A stretch of 64,000 nt of DNA from NCBI GenBank assembly GCA_902825775.1, contig CADECF010000009.1, forward strand, positions 62,001 to 126,000. The letters are read 5' to 3'. This document shows positions 1 through 7,673 of the stretch, in pieces (the stretch's first letter is position 1; every line of letters starts with the position of its first letter). The position numbers were made by a program, and so were the translations under genes. Under the pieces are notes generated by a model, which saw only the letters and a list, made by a program, of their open reading frames with translations, was not told where the DNA came from and did not search any database. This DNA comes from an uncultured Lysobacteraceae bacterium (lineage in GTDB: Bacteria > Pseudomonadota > Gammaproteobacteria > Xanthomonadales > Xanthomonadaceae).

Positions 1-1
1 G

Positions 2-598
2 TTGGCGGCCGAAGTCGCGGCGTGGGAAGCGCGCCTGGCGCCGATGCTCGACGATGTCGCGCCGGTCTCCGCACCCGCGCATATCTGGCCGCGCATCCGC
101 GCGACGCTGGGCCACGATGCGCCTGCGCGCGCGGCGGCATCGCGCTCGCTGTGGGAGAGTTTGCCGTTCTGGCGCAGCGTGGGCGCAGCCGGCTTCGCGA
201 TGGCCGCTGCGGCCGTCGTCTTCATCGCCGTACAACGGCCGCCGCCGGCGCCGGCCGGCAAACCCATGGTGGTCGCGATACGCCACGACGACGGCAGCCC
301 CGCCTACACCGCCACGTTCGATATGCAACGGTCGATGCTGGTGCTCATGCCGTTGGACGGCGGTGGCACGGGCGACGATGGCCGCGTGCCGGAATTGTGG
401 CTGATCCCTAGCGGCGGCACGCCGCAATCGCTCGGTGTCATCGACCGCAAGAACGCGATGATGATGCGCCTGCCCGCGCGGCTGCGCGATGCCATCGCCG
501 GCGGCGTCATGGCCGTCACGATGGAACCGGCCGGCGGATCGCCCACCGGACAGCCTACGGGCCCGATGATCGCCAAGGGCGACATCGTCGGCATCTAG
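2..598 (+). CDS. anti-sigma factor, RskA-like, 5' partial
   Basis: This is the C-terminal part of an anti-sigma factor; the reading frame is already open at the window edge, so the start lies upstream. The N-terminal portion seen here is cytoplasmic. It is followed by one hydrophobic membrane segment at about residues 58-77 of the visible part and then a periplasmic domain. The blocks ELWLIP and PAGGSPTG are characteristic of the RskA C-terminal domain. Such proteins hold an ECF sigma factor at the membrane, and that sigma gene is normally just upstream, outside this window. The fasciclin gene directly downstream is a frequent partner of sigma/anti-sigma pairs of this kind in proteobacteria, so co-regulation is a reasonable inference. 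Confidence 0.8.
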   Translation: MAAEVAAWEARLAPMLDDVAPVSAPAHIWPRIRATLGHDAPARAAASRSLWESLPFWRSVGAAGFAMAAAAVVFIAVQRPPPAPAGKPMVVAIRHDDGSPAYTATFDMQRSMLVLMPLDGGGTGDDGRVPELWLIPSGGTPQSLGVIDRKNAMMMRLPARLRDAIAGGVMAVTMEPAGGSPTGQPTGPMIAKGDIVGI

Positions 599-689
599 TC
601 CGCGAAAAATAATGTGCATCCGGATGGCGCCGGCCGCCGTAACTCCATTGCCTCTGCCCGACAGGGGTTCCCACTCAATGGAGTCCGTC

Positions 690-1274
690 ATGAATCCGAT
701 CCGCAATCGTCTCTTCCTGGCCTGCACCGCGCTCTCGCTGGCTTTCGGCGCCGCCGCGATGCCGGCTTTCGCCGACGGCATGAACAAGGAGCGCACCGTC
801 ACCGTCGGCGGCGCGCCGATGTATCCGTCGAAGAACATCATCCAGAACGCGGTCAATTCGAAAGACCACACCACGCTCGTCGCGGCGGTGAAAGCCGCCG
901 GCTTGGTGGACACGTTGTCGGGCGCAGGCCCGTTCACCGTGTTCGCACCGACCAATGCCGCCTTCGCCGCGCTGCCGGCAGGCACCGTCGAAACCCTGCT
1001 GAAGCCCGAAAACAAGCCCGCTTTGACCAAGGTGCTGACGTATCACGTCGTCGCCGGCCGTATGACCGCGAGCGACCTGATGGCCGCGGTCAAGCGCGGC
1101 GGCGGCAAGGCTTCGCTCACCACCGTCGAAGGCGAACCTTTGACCGTGATGCAGTCCGGAAAATCGCTGTGGGTGACCGACGCCAAAGGCAATCGCGCGC
1201 AGGTCGCGATCGGCGATGTGCTGCAGTCCAATGGCGTGATCCATGTCGTCGACAAGGTGTTGCTGCCCAGTTAA
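690..1274 (+). CDS. fasciclin (FAS1) domain secreted protein
   Basis: A 194-residue exported protein with a signal peptide ending near APAFADG, followed by one FAS1 domain. The two conserved FAS1 blocks are visible: TVFAPTNAAF (H1) and the TYHVV segment, with the usual GVIHVVDKVLLP ending. FAS1 domains mediate adhesion or matrix interactions; the exact role here is unknown. The ATG at 690 was chosen because GGAG at 680-683 lies six bases ahead of it; an in-frame ATG at 678 lacks such a site. It follows the anti-sigma gene by about 90 bp and may belong to the regulon of the corresponding ECF sigma factor (inference). Confidence 0.88.
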   Translation: MNPIRNRLFLACTALSLAFGAAAMPAFADGMNKERTVTVGGAPMYPSKNIIQNAVNSKDHTTLVAAVKAAGLVDTLSGAGPFTVFAPTNAAFAALPAGTVETLLKPENKPALTKVLTYHVVAGRMTASDLMAAVKRGGGKASLTTVEGEPLTVMQSGKSLWVTDAKGNRAQVAIGDVLQSNGVIHVVDKVLLPS

Positions 1275-1318
1275 GAAATGCGCGGCGCCAGACATGCGCA
1301 TCCAGCGCCTTTGCTTTA

Positions 1319-1436
1319 GCCCTCTCCCGCTTTGCGGGAGAGGGTTGGGTGAGGGCGCGCGGGATTGCCGATGGCGGCGTTGCGATCTGGTATCGCGTTA
1401 AAGTCACTGGATTCCCGCCTTCGCGGGAATGACGGC
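1319..1436. repeat. two intergenic palindromic repeats
   Basis: This gap holds two dispersed palindromes. One is CCCTCTCCCG-CTTTG-CGGGAGAGGG around 1319-1345, followed by the usual TTGGGTGAGGG tail. The other is ATTCCCGCC-TTC-GCGGGAAT at 1411-1430. Both types recur elsewhere: the first inside icmF near 61133-61236, the second at 2450-2475 and 41140-41167. They are common intergenic hairpins in high-G+C proteobacteria and may act as terminators for the fasciclin gene. No gene is seen between 1275 and 1518. Confidence 0.75.
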
Positions 1437-1518
1437 TAAAATCAAATGCGGGATCTATCCGACGTATTGACGCGTCGCGAAGCTAGAATCCTCGGAAGCC
1501 TCACATCGGATCCGAAAA

Positions 1519-2403
1519 ATGCGAACGAGCGTTGCCATACGCATGGCGGTTTATCTGCTGGCGACAGCCCTGATCCCGCCGTGGGTCCAAGCAGACGCGA
1601 AAGAAACCGATCGGGCGAAAAAACCCGATACCGAAATATCGCTCGTCACCCTGAACCTGTACCACGACAAGGCGCAATGGCCCAAGCGCCTGCCGGCCAT
1701 TCTCGCCGAACTCAAGCGGCTGCGGCCGGATGCGATCGCACTGCAGGAAGTGATCGGCCACGAGACGCTTCCCAATCAGGCGAAGACCCTGGCAGATGCG
1801 CTCGGTTACGGCTACGTTTTCAGCTCGACCGATCCTGCCGGCAGCCCGAGGCGCTACGGCAACGCGATACTGACGCGCCATCCGATCCTGGCGCAGGATT
1901 GGGCGCGGCTTGAACCGCTCGACGATTCCCGCACCGCCCTGCATCTGCGCATCGCCATCGGCGGCCGCGCGATCAATGTCTACAACACCCATCTGCACTG
2001 GACCGACGGCGGCGGCGCGATCCGCCGGCAGCAGATCGAAGGACTGCTCGCGTTCATCGCCCGTACCAGCAAGGGTGCGCCATCGGTGCTGGCCGGCGAT
2101 TTCAACGCGGCCGCTTCCGCGCCGGAGTTGCAGGCATTGAACCCGGGATTCGACGACGCTTACGACATGCTGCATCCGGATGCCGGAGCCGACCCCAAGA
2201 CGCACAGCACGCTCAATCTCGCTTACTTCGCCCCTAAGCGCATCGATCACGTTTTCGTGCAGCACGGGGCGTTCCTGGCCAACGAGGCCACGATCATTCT
2301 CAATCGCGCCGATAGCGAAGGCATCTGGCCTTCGGATCACTACGGCTTGCACGTACGCATGCACCTGCTGACACCGCAGAGGCTCGGCGAAGGCCGCCGT
2401 TAG
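1519..2403 (+). CDS. secreted endonuclease/exonuclease/phosphatase family protein
   Basis: A 294-residue protein with an N-terminal signal peptide (cleavage likely after WVQADA) and a complete EEP (exonuclease III/DNase I/sphingomyelinase-like) fold. The signature blocks appear in order: TLNLY with the metal-binding Asn, ALQEVIG with the catalytic Glu, YNTHLHW, VLAGDFNA with Asp and Asn, and the terminal SDHYGL containing the catalytic His. The enzyme is therefore a metal-dependent phosphodiesterase acting in the periplasm or outside the cell. The substrate (nucleic acid, phospholipid or inositol phosphate) cannot be told from sequence. The gene stands alone between repeat-rich gaps. Confidence 0.85.
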   Translation: MRTSVAIRMAVYLLATALIPPWVQADAKETDRAKKPDTEISLVTLNLYHDKAQWPKRLPAILAELKRLRPDAIALQEVIGHETLPNQAKTLADALGYGYVFSSTDPAGSPRRYGNAILTRHPILAQDWARLEPLDDSRTALHLRIAIGGRAINVYNTHLHWTDGGGAIRRQQIEGLLAFIARTSKGAPSVLAGDFNAAASAPELQALNPGFDDAYDMLHPDAGADPKTHSTLNLAYFAPKRIDHVFVQHGAFLANEATIILNRADSEGIWPSDHYGLHVRMHLLTPQRLGEGRR

Positions 2404-2449
2404 TTTTTTCATGGGGCGAGTTTTATCGCTACTCGCCAGGACGTCGGCG

Positions 2450-2525
2450 TGGGTCCCGGCCTTCGCCGGGATGACGGCTCAAAAGCAAGAGCGAAAATGG
2501 GTCCGAGCTTTCGCTGGGATGACTA
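2450..2525. repeat. intergenic CCCGGCCTTCGCCGGGATGAC-type repeat
   Basis: A hairpin GTCCCGG-CCTT-CGCCGGGATGAC lies at about 2452-2474 and a decayed second copy, GGGTCCGAGCTTTCGCTGGGATGAC, at about 2500-2523. They match the dispersed ATTCCCGCC/GCGGGAATGACG element seen at 1411 and 41140. The remainder of 2404-2656 shows no gene. Confidence 0.65.
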
Positions 2526-2656
2526 TGAAGGTTGGTCGAACAGCGTAGTGCGTCATTGCTGGATCGCGGTTCGACGGTATACGCACCGCCGTCGCAGATC
2601 GCCGCGCGCTACGATTGGGGCCATACTGTAGTCCCCGCCTTTCCCCCGGAGCGGTC

Positions 2657-3367
2657 ATGAAAGCTTTGCCGATGCACTTGGCTTGGTTGCTCCCGCTCAC
2701 ACTGCTCGCGACGGCATGCGGACCGCGCGATGCGTCGCCCGCAACGCCTGCGGCCGAACCGGCGCCACCGACGCCCGCAGCACCGGCCACGCCCGCACCG
2801 CCCGCCGTCGCCACCCGCCGTTGGCGCTGCGGCGAACTGCTGGTTTCGGCCGCATTCCCGCAGGAACGCACCGAGCTCGCATTCTCGGGCCGCAAACTGA
2901 CGCTGCCGATCGCCAAGTCCGGCTCCGGCGCGCGCTACGCCGACGGCAAAGGCAACGAGTTCTGGAACAAGGGCGAACAAGCCATGTTCACCTTGGCCGG
3001 CGAAGAGAAGCGCGACTGCGAAATCACCGAGCATGCTTCGCCTTGGGAAGACGCCCGCGACCGCGGCGCCGTGTTCCGCGCCGTTGGCCAGGAGCCGGGC
3101 TGGTGGGTGGAAATCGGCGCCGGCGACGCGTATCCGCTGCACGCGGAACTGGATTACGGCGAGCGCAAAATCGATATCGCCCGCACCCAAGGCATCAGCA
3201 GCACCCCCGGCTACGGCGCGAAAATGGCGGACGGCACCGACGTGGTCCTGCGCACCAAGCAGGAAACCTGCAGCGATGCGATGAGCGGCGAGCGTTTCGA
3301 AACCAGTGCCCGGCTGACGGTCGGCGACAAGGTCTACGAGGGTTGCGGTGCCTATCTCGACCGCTGA
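2657..3367 (+). CDS. lipoprotein with MliC-like and COG3650-like domains
   Basis: A 236-residue envelope protein. The N-terminus has a hydrophobic segment ending in LLATAC, a slightly atypical lipobox, then a Pro/Ala-rich linker. Residues about 55-125 resemble MliC, the membrane-bound inhibitor of c-type lysozyme. They include a paired-Cys layout (WRCGE and RDCEI), ARYADG and the FWNKGEQAMF segment. The following part begins FRAVGQEPGWWVEI, which is typical of the COG3650 family often joined to MliC. A lysozyme-inhibitor role is therefore likely but not proven. ATG 2657 has GGAG at 2648-2651. The 3' end overlaps the methyltransferase gene by 20 bases, suggesting coupled translation. Confidence 0.72.
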   Translation: MKALPMHLAWLLPLTLLATACGPRDASPATPAAEPAPPTPAAPATPAPPAVATRRWRCGELLVSAAFPQERTELAFSGRKLTLPIAKSGSGARYADGKGNEFWNKGEQAMFTLAGEEKRDCEITEHASPWEDARDRGAVFRAVGQEPGWWVEIGAGDAYPLHAELDYGERKIDIARTQGISSTPGYGAKMADGTDVVLRTKQETCSDAMSGERFETSARLTVGDKVYEGCGAYLDR

Positions 3368-4127
3368 CGCGACCGCCACGGGCCAGGGACGGATAGCGGC
3401 TGTCGCCGCCCCGCCCGATCTGCTCGATGTGAATCGCAGCTTCTACGACGCGTTGTGGCGCGACGCGCGGCTGATCCCTCCGCAGCGTTTCAACAGCTGG
3501 CCGCTGGTCGCCGAACTGGCGGCGAACGCGCCGCGCCGCCTCGAGCTCGCACCGGGCCTGCGCCCGCGCCTGCCGATCGCCGGCACCGCTTTCGCCGACA
3601 TCAGCGCGCCGGCGCTGCGCCAGCTCGGCGCGCATGGCGGCCTGGCCACGCAGGCGCTGGCCGATGCCCTGCCTTATGCCGACGAGGCCTTCGACCTGGT
3701 CTGCGCTTTCGACATCATCGAACACATCGAAGGCGACGAAGCGGCGATGGCGGAACTGGCGCGCGTCGCCGCGCCCGGCGCAACGCTGCTGCTTTCGGTG
3801 CCGATCCACATGTCGGCATGGACGCCTTTCGACGATTTCGTCGGCCACCATCGCCGCTACGAACCGGACGCGTTGCTGGCGTTGCTGTCGCGGCACGGTT
3901 TCGCGCTGCAGCGCAGCGCCGCGCACGGCATGCAGCCCAAATCCACACGGCTGCTGAAACTGGGCATGTGGTACCTCACCCACCAGCGCGAACGCGCGAT
4001 GTGGTGGTACAACCGCGTGTTCATGCGTCTGGCATTGGGCGCGCAGCCGGCGCTGTCGCTATCGAGCGGCATGATCGATACCGACGGCGTCGACACCGTG
4101 CTGCTGGTCTGCCGCCGGGAACGCTGA
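3348..4127 (+). CDS. SAM-dependent class I methyltransferase
   Basis: A 259-residue class I methyltransferase. The SAM-binding region is visible as LELAPGLRPRLP (motif I position), DISAPALRQL (motif II), and LPYADEAFDLVCAFDIIEHIEGD, typical of Methyltransf_11 enzymes, followed by PGATLLLSVPIHM. HHRRYEP after the core is common in enzymes acting on cell-surface or lipid substrates, but the substrate is unknown. It starts with GTG inside the end of the lipoprotein gene, preceded by GAGGG, so the two are probably translated together. It converges on the diguanylate cyclase gene with only 9 bases between stops. Confidence 0.8.
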   Translation: MPISTADATATGQGRIAAVAAPPDLLDVNRSFYDALWRDARLIPPQRFNSWPLVAELAANAPRRLELAPGLRPRLPIAGTAFADISAPALRQLGAHGGLATQALADALPYADEAFDLVCAFDIIEHIEGDEAAMAELARVAAPGATLLLSVPIHMSAWTPFDDFVGHHRRYEPDALLALLSRHGFALQRSAAHGMQPKSTRLLKLGMWYLTHQRERAMWWYNRVFMRLALGAQPALSLSSGMIDTDGVDTVLLVCRRER

Positions 4128-4136
4128 GCGCGCGGC

Positions 4137-5216
4137 TCAAAGGGCTCGGATGATCTCGGCGCGGTTGCGGCCGCTGTTCTTGGCGCGATACATGGCGGTA
4201 TCGGCCAGGTCCACCCAGTCTTCCACGCTCACCAGCAGCCGGTTGGCCTCGGCGATGCCGATGCTGATCGTGCAGTGCGCGCCCGGCGCCTGCTCGAACG
4301 CCATCCCTTCCACCAGCGCACGCAAGCGCTCGGCGAGTTCGCGCGCGCCCTGGGCGTTGGTTTCGGCCAAGAGCACGCAGAATTCGTCGCCGCCGTAGCG
4401 CGCCGGCGTGTCGATCTCGCGCACCGATTCTTTCAGCACGTCGGCGACGCTGCGCAATACCGTATCGCCTGCGATGTGGCCATAGCGGTCGTTGATCTGC
4501 TTGAAGCCGTCCAGGTCGATCATCATCACCACCGCAGGCCGGCGGGTGCGCATGAAGCGCGCCAGCTCGCGCTCGGTCGCTTCTTCCCAATGCCTGCGGT
4601 TGTACAGGCCGGTGATGTCGTCGATGCGGTTGAGGTGCTCCAACTGCTGATTCTGGCGTATCACCTTGCGCCCGAGTTCGAAGGCCGCGGTGCTGATCGC
4701 CATCGGATAGGCGAACAGGAACGGCAGGCTGGCATAGATATTGAACATGGTGCTGTGCAATTCCACCGGGAATCCCAGCACGGCCGACACCGCCGCGCAG
4801 GCCAGCACTTGCGCCGTGGCGGTACGCGCCATGAAACGCCAGCCCGCCACGCCGATCTTGTCGACCGACAGCATCACCGCCAGCAAAGCGCTCGGCAGCA
4901 CGTTGAACTGCATCGCCGCGATCCACATGCCGCCCAATGCCGAATCGGCCATCAGGTTGCGGAATTCGGTGCGCGACGGCTGGCGGCTGCGGCGCGACAG
5001 CAGATAGGCGGCGTGCGGCCAGACATAACCGTTGAGGAATAGGACCGCCCACACCCATAACGGCGCATGCTGCTGGTACAGCACGGAGGCGATAGGCAAC
5101 ACGCCCAGGCCCAGGCCGAGCGTGCGCATGCGGTGGATGCGCCTGACGAAACGCAGATCCCGCGCCAGCGAATCGGGCGCGAGTTCCTCCACCAGCGCCG
5201 CCTTGGTACCGGACAA
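4137..5216 (-). CDS. diguanylate cyclase, MASE2-GGDEF
   Basis: A 359-residue membrane diguanylate cyclase making cyclic di-GMP. The N-terminal half carries hydrophobic segments and the MASE2 sensor pattern (LGLGLGVLPIA, LNGYVWPHAAYLL, DSALGGMW, MLSVDKIGVAGW), as in E. coli DgcC. The C-terminal half has DDITGLYNRRHW and the intact active site YGGDEF. REID lies five residues before GGDEF, matching the RxxD inhibitory site, so product feedback is expected. The start is unusual: the strong site AAGGAGGT (complement of 5228-5235) is 11 bases before the TTG at 5216 but 5 bases before an in-frame CTG at 5222. CTG initiation is therefore possible. Confidence 0.9.
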   Translation of the reverse strand: MSGTKAALVEELAPDSLARDLRFVRRIHRMRTLGLGLGVLPIASVLYQQHAPLWVWAVLFLNGYVWPHAAYLLSRRSRQPSRTEFRNLMADSALGGMWIAAMQFNVLPSALLAVMLSVDKIGVAGWRFMARTATAQVLACAAVSAVLGFPVELHSTMFNIYASLPFLFAYPMAISTAAFELGRKVIRQNQQLEHLNRIDDITGLYNRRHWEEATERELARFMRTRRPAVVMMIDLDGFKQINDRYGHIAGDTVLRSVADVLKESVREIDTPARYGGDEFCVLLAETNAQGARELAERLRALVEGMAFEQAPGAHCTISIGIAEANRLLVSVEDWVDLADTAMYRAKNSGRNRAEIIRAL

Positions 5217-5322
5217 TGCCAGGGCCTACCTCCTTATTGTGCCGGCCGATGACGAGCCTAGCGTCTCACGCGGGCGCAATACCTGAACTGCGTCGCGATT
5301 GCGCATCCTGGTGGGTCCGGCT

Positions 5323-5937
5323 TCAGCCGCCGTATTTCCAATTACGGGATTTGCCCTCGGCCATCCACTCGATGGCCTGCGCCAGGCGGCGGGCACGGGT
5401 CTCCTCGCGTTTGGCTTCCTCCAGCCATTCGATGTACTCGCGCTTGTTGCTCGGCGAGAAGGCCTCGAAGGCCGCGCGCGCCTTTGCGTTTTTCTTCAGC
5501 GCGGCGGCGAGGTCGGACGGCGCTTTCGGCGGCGGTTTCGGGGTCGGCGACTTGCGTACGCCGGGCGTCTTCACGCCTTGTTCGTTCAATGCCATCGCTT
5601 TCTTGATGTCGGCGATCAGCCGTTTCTTGGGCGGCAGGTCGGCGAAACCGGTCATCTTGCCGTAGCTGCCCATGCCGTCGCGCTCGGCACCGGCACCCAT
5701 CACCAGCGCATGCTTCCAGTAGCCGAACGAAGCGTGCTGCTTGAACGCCGCCATGCCGCACAGGATGCCGCCAGCGTAGACGAACGACGGCGAGCCCCAC
5801 TTCAAGGTTTCCTCGACCTGCGGACAAGCCTGGTGCACCGTTTCGCGCAGGCTCTGCAGGATCGGACGCGCGAACTCAGCCGACTTGGCGATATAGGCGT
5901 CGATGCGAGGATCGCGGCTTGCTGTGCGGCTTCCCAT
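5323..5937 (-). CDS. YdeI/DUF1801 family protein
   Basis: A 204-residue cytosolic protein with two recognisable parts. Residues about 8-115 are a DUF1801-like domain, with VEETLKWGSPSFVY and MAAFKQHASFGYWK. The C-terminal part is a YdeI/OmdA-like helical domain with FEAFSPSNKREYIEWLEEAK and a repeated Arg/Glu-rich helix (ETRARRLAQAIEWM), joined by a Lys/Pro-rich linker. Proteins of this type have been linked to resistance to cationic peptides or bacteriocins in enterobacteria, but the biochemical role is not established. It is a single gene, divergent from the ribonuclease gene that follows. Confidence 0.8.
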   Translation of the reverse strand: MGSRTASRDPRIDAYIAKSAEFARPILQSLRETVHQACPQVEETLKWGSPSFVYAGGILCGMAAFKQHASFGYWKHALVMGAGAERDGMGSYGKMTGFADLPPKKRLIADIKKAMALNEQGVKTPGVRKSPTPKPPPKAPSDLAAALKKNAKARAAFEAFSPSNKREYIEWLEEAKREETRARRLAQAIEWMAEGKSRNWKYGG

Positions 5938-6003
5938 AATGGTTCCTGATCGGCGGCTGTACGCACTTTACCGCCAGACGGGCCGGGCCGATAAACTCTG
6001 GCG

Positions 6004-6468
6004 ATGCGCAAACCCGGACTGCTCATCGCCGCCGTACTGCTGGTCGCCGTCGCGCTGCTCTGGCCGCGGCTGACGAGTACACCGGACCGGCCGGCCACGG
6101 CGATAGGCACCTCGGTACCGCAGGTCCACGGCGATGCATCGCATACGCCTGCGCAATCGTCGAGCGCCAGCGCCACGCTGCCCGAATTCCTGCCGCGCGA
6201 AGCGCACGCCACCCTGCGCCTGATCGCCCAGGGCGGCCCCTTCCCGCACCGTCAGGACGGGAGCGTGTTCGGCAACCGCGAAGGCCGCCTGCCCGGCAAG
6301 CCGCGCGGCTACTATCGCGAATTCACGGTCGATACGCCCGGCCTGGGCCATCGCGGCGCGCGCCGCATCGTCACCGGCGGCGATCCGCCCGAAGTCTGGT
6401 ACTACAGCGACGATCACTACGATAGCTTCCAGGCTTTCGATCCTGGTCCGTACGGAGCGCGGCGATGA
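6004..6468 (+). CDS. exported guanyl-specific ribonuclease (barnase/RNase Sa family)
   Basis: A 154-residue protein with an N-terminal hydrophobic signal or anchor (residues 5-20), a Ser/Thr/Pro-rich spacer and a microbial ribonuclease domain from about residue 60. The hallmarks of RNase Sa-type enzymes are present: LIAQGGPFP, VFGNREGRLP, YYREFTVDTPG with the catalytic Glu106, GARRIVTGG with the catalytic Arg (120/121), and DDHYDSF with the catalytic His138. It cleaves single-stranded RNA after guanine. The gene overlaps the barstar gene by four bases (ATGA), forming a classic toxin-immunity pair. The cysteines of RNase Sa are absent. Confidence 0.93.
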   Translation: MRKPGLLIAAVLLVAVALLWPRLTSTPDRPATAIGTSVPQVHGDASHTPAQSSSASATLPEFLPREAHATLRLIAQGGPFPHRQDGSVFGNREGRLPGKPRGYYREFTVDTPGLGHRGARRIVTGGDPPEVWYYSDDHYDSFQAFDPGPYGARR

Positions 6469-6899
6469 GCGAATCGGGTTTCGACCTGGGCTTGTCCGAT
6501 CCTGAGCGCGCCGGGATTTTCCTGGTCGCGGCCGACGATCTGGCCACGCTCGACGTGCTGGCGCGCGACGCCGGCCTGCGCGCCTGGCGCATCGATCTGA
6601 GCGAGTGCCGCAACAAGGCCATGCTGTTGCTGCGCGTCGCCACGATGCTGGAGTTTCCGGGCAGCTTCGGCCGCAACTGGGATGCGCTGTCGGACGGCTT
6701 GCGCGACCTGAGCTGGCTTCCCGCCGACGGCTACGCGCTATTGCTGGAAGGCGCGGGCGACCTGCGTGCCGCCGATCCGGTCGGTTTCGAAACCCTGCTC
6801 GATATCCTCGGCGAAGCCTCCCGCGAATGGGCCACCCGCGATGTGGCGTTCTGGGCTTTCATCGCCCTGCCCGAAGACGCCTTCGAAACCGCTTTGTAG
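6465..6899 (+). CDS. barstar family ribonuclease inhibitor
   Basis: A 144-residue cytosolic protein with the barstar fold. WRIDLSECRNKAMLL, FPGSFGRNWDALSDGLRDLSWL and the acidic inhibitory surface (NWDAL, RDL) are diagnostic. It would bind and block the ribonuclease encoded immediately upstream, protecting the producing cell before export. ATG 6465 overlaps the upstream TGA, and GGAG at 6454-6457 gives good spacing. Some barstar-domain proteins act alone, but the adjacency here makes the immunity role secure. A REP element follows directly and may end the transcript. Confidence 0.93.
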   Translation: MSESGFDLGLSDPERAGIFLVAADDLATLDVLARDAGLRAWRIDLSECRNKAMLLLRVATMLEFPGSFGRNWDALSDGLRDLSWLPADGYALLLEGAGDLRAADPVGFETLLDILGEASREWATRDVAFWAFIALPEDAFETAL

Positions 6900-6909
6900 G
6901 CTTTTCTTT

Positions 6910-6987
6910 TGTAGGAGCGGCTTCAGCCGCGAGCTTTGCCAGCCCTTGCAGAAAGATCAAGAGCTCGCGGCTGAAGCCGCTCCTACA
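6910..6987. repeat. REP-type palindromic element
   Basis: Two perfect 26-base inverted arms, TGTAGGAGCGGCTTCAGCCG... at 6910-6935 and its complement at 6962-6987, enclose a 26-base loop. Each arm is itself a small hairpin (GCGGCTTCAGCCGC). This is the main dispersed element of the window; other copies lie at 9760, 22210, 29410, 45979, 61491 (inside icmF) and 63449. Here it separates the barstar gene from the convergent GST gene. Confidence 0.9.
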
Positions 6988-7000
6988 GAAAGCGACGGCT

Positions 7001-7672
7001 TCAGCCGAGCAAACCGTACGGCCCGCCCTTCTGCAGCGCCCGCTGGTACGCCGGCCGCGCATGGATCCGTTGCAGATACGAAGCCAGGTTCGGATATTTT
7101 TCATAACCCAACCGCACCGCGCCCGCCTCGACCGGAAAACTCATCTGGATGTCGGCCGCAGTGAACTGCCCGCCGGCGAACCAGCCATGCTGCGCCAGTT
7201 CGTTTTCCATATAGTCGAAATGCACCTTGAGCTGCGGATTGACGAAGGTACTCAAGGCTTTGTCCGCGATCCCGCGCGCGACCGGCTTGACGAAGAACGG
7301 CATCGGCGCCGACTTCAGCCGCCGGAATACCAGGCTCATCAGCAAGGGCGGCATCGCCGAGCCCTCGGCGTAGTGCATCCACATGCGATAACGCAGGTGC
7401 TCCGGCGTACCCGGCGCGGGCGCCAGCCGGTGGCCGCTATCGTGGCGTTCCAGCAGCGTTTCCAGCACCGCGCCGGACTCGACCAGCACGTCGTCGCCGT
7501 CGATCACCACCGGCGACTTGCCGAGCGGATGCACGGTACGCAACTCGGGCGGCGCCAACATGGTTTTGGGGTCGCGTTGATAACGCACGATCTCGTAGTC
7601 GAGGCCGAGTTCTTCGAGCAGCCACAGCACGCGCTGCGAGCGCGAGTTATCGAGGTGGTGGACGACGATCAT
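7001..7672 (-). CDS. glutathione S-transferase family protein
   Basis: A 223-residue GST. The N-terminal thioredoxin-like domain begins IVVHHLDNSRSQRVLWLLEE and contains HPLGKSPVV with the cis-Pro and LVESGAVLETL with the glutathione-binding Glu-Ser pair. The C-terminal all-helical domain has GWFAGGQFTAADIQMSF, the conserved hydrophobic staple/N-capping region. It probably conjugates glutathione to electrophiles. ATG 7672 was chosen because the preceding uup gene ends at 7674, leaving one base between them; the two form an operon with uup first. The physiological substrate is unknown. Confidence 0.88.
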   Translation of the reverse strand: MIVVHHLDNSRSQRVLWLLEELGLDYEIVRYQRDPKTMLAPPELRTVHPLGKSPVVIDGDDVLVESGAVLETLLERHDSGHRLAPAPGTPEHLRYRMWMHYAEGSAMPPLLMSLVFRRLKSAPMPFFVKPVARGIADKALSTFVNPQLKVHFDYMENELAQHGWFAGGQFTAADIQMSFPVEAGAVRLGYEKYPNLASYLQRIHARPAYQRALQKGGPYGLLG

Positions 7673-7673
7673 G

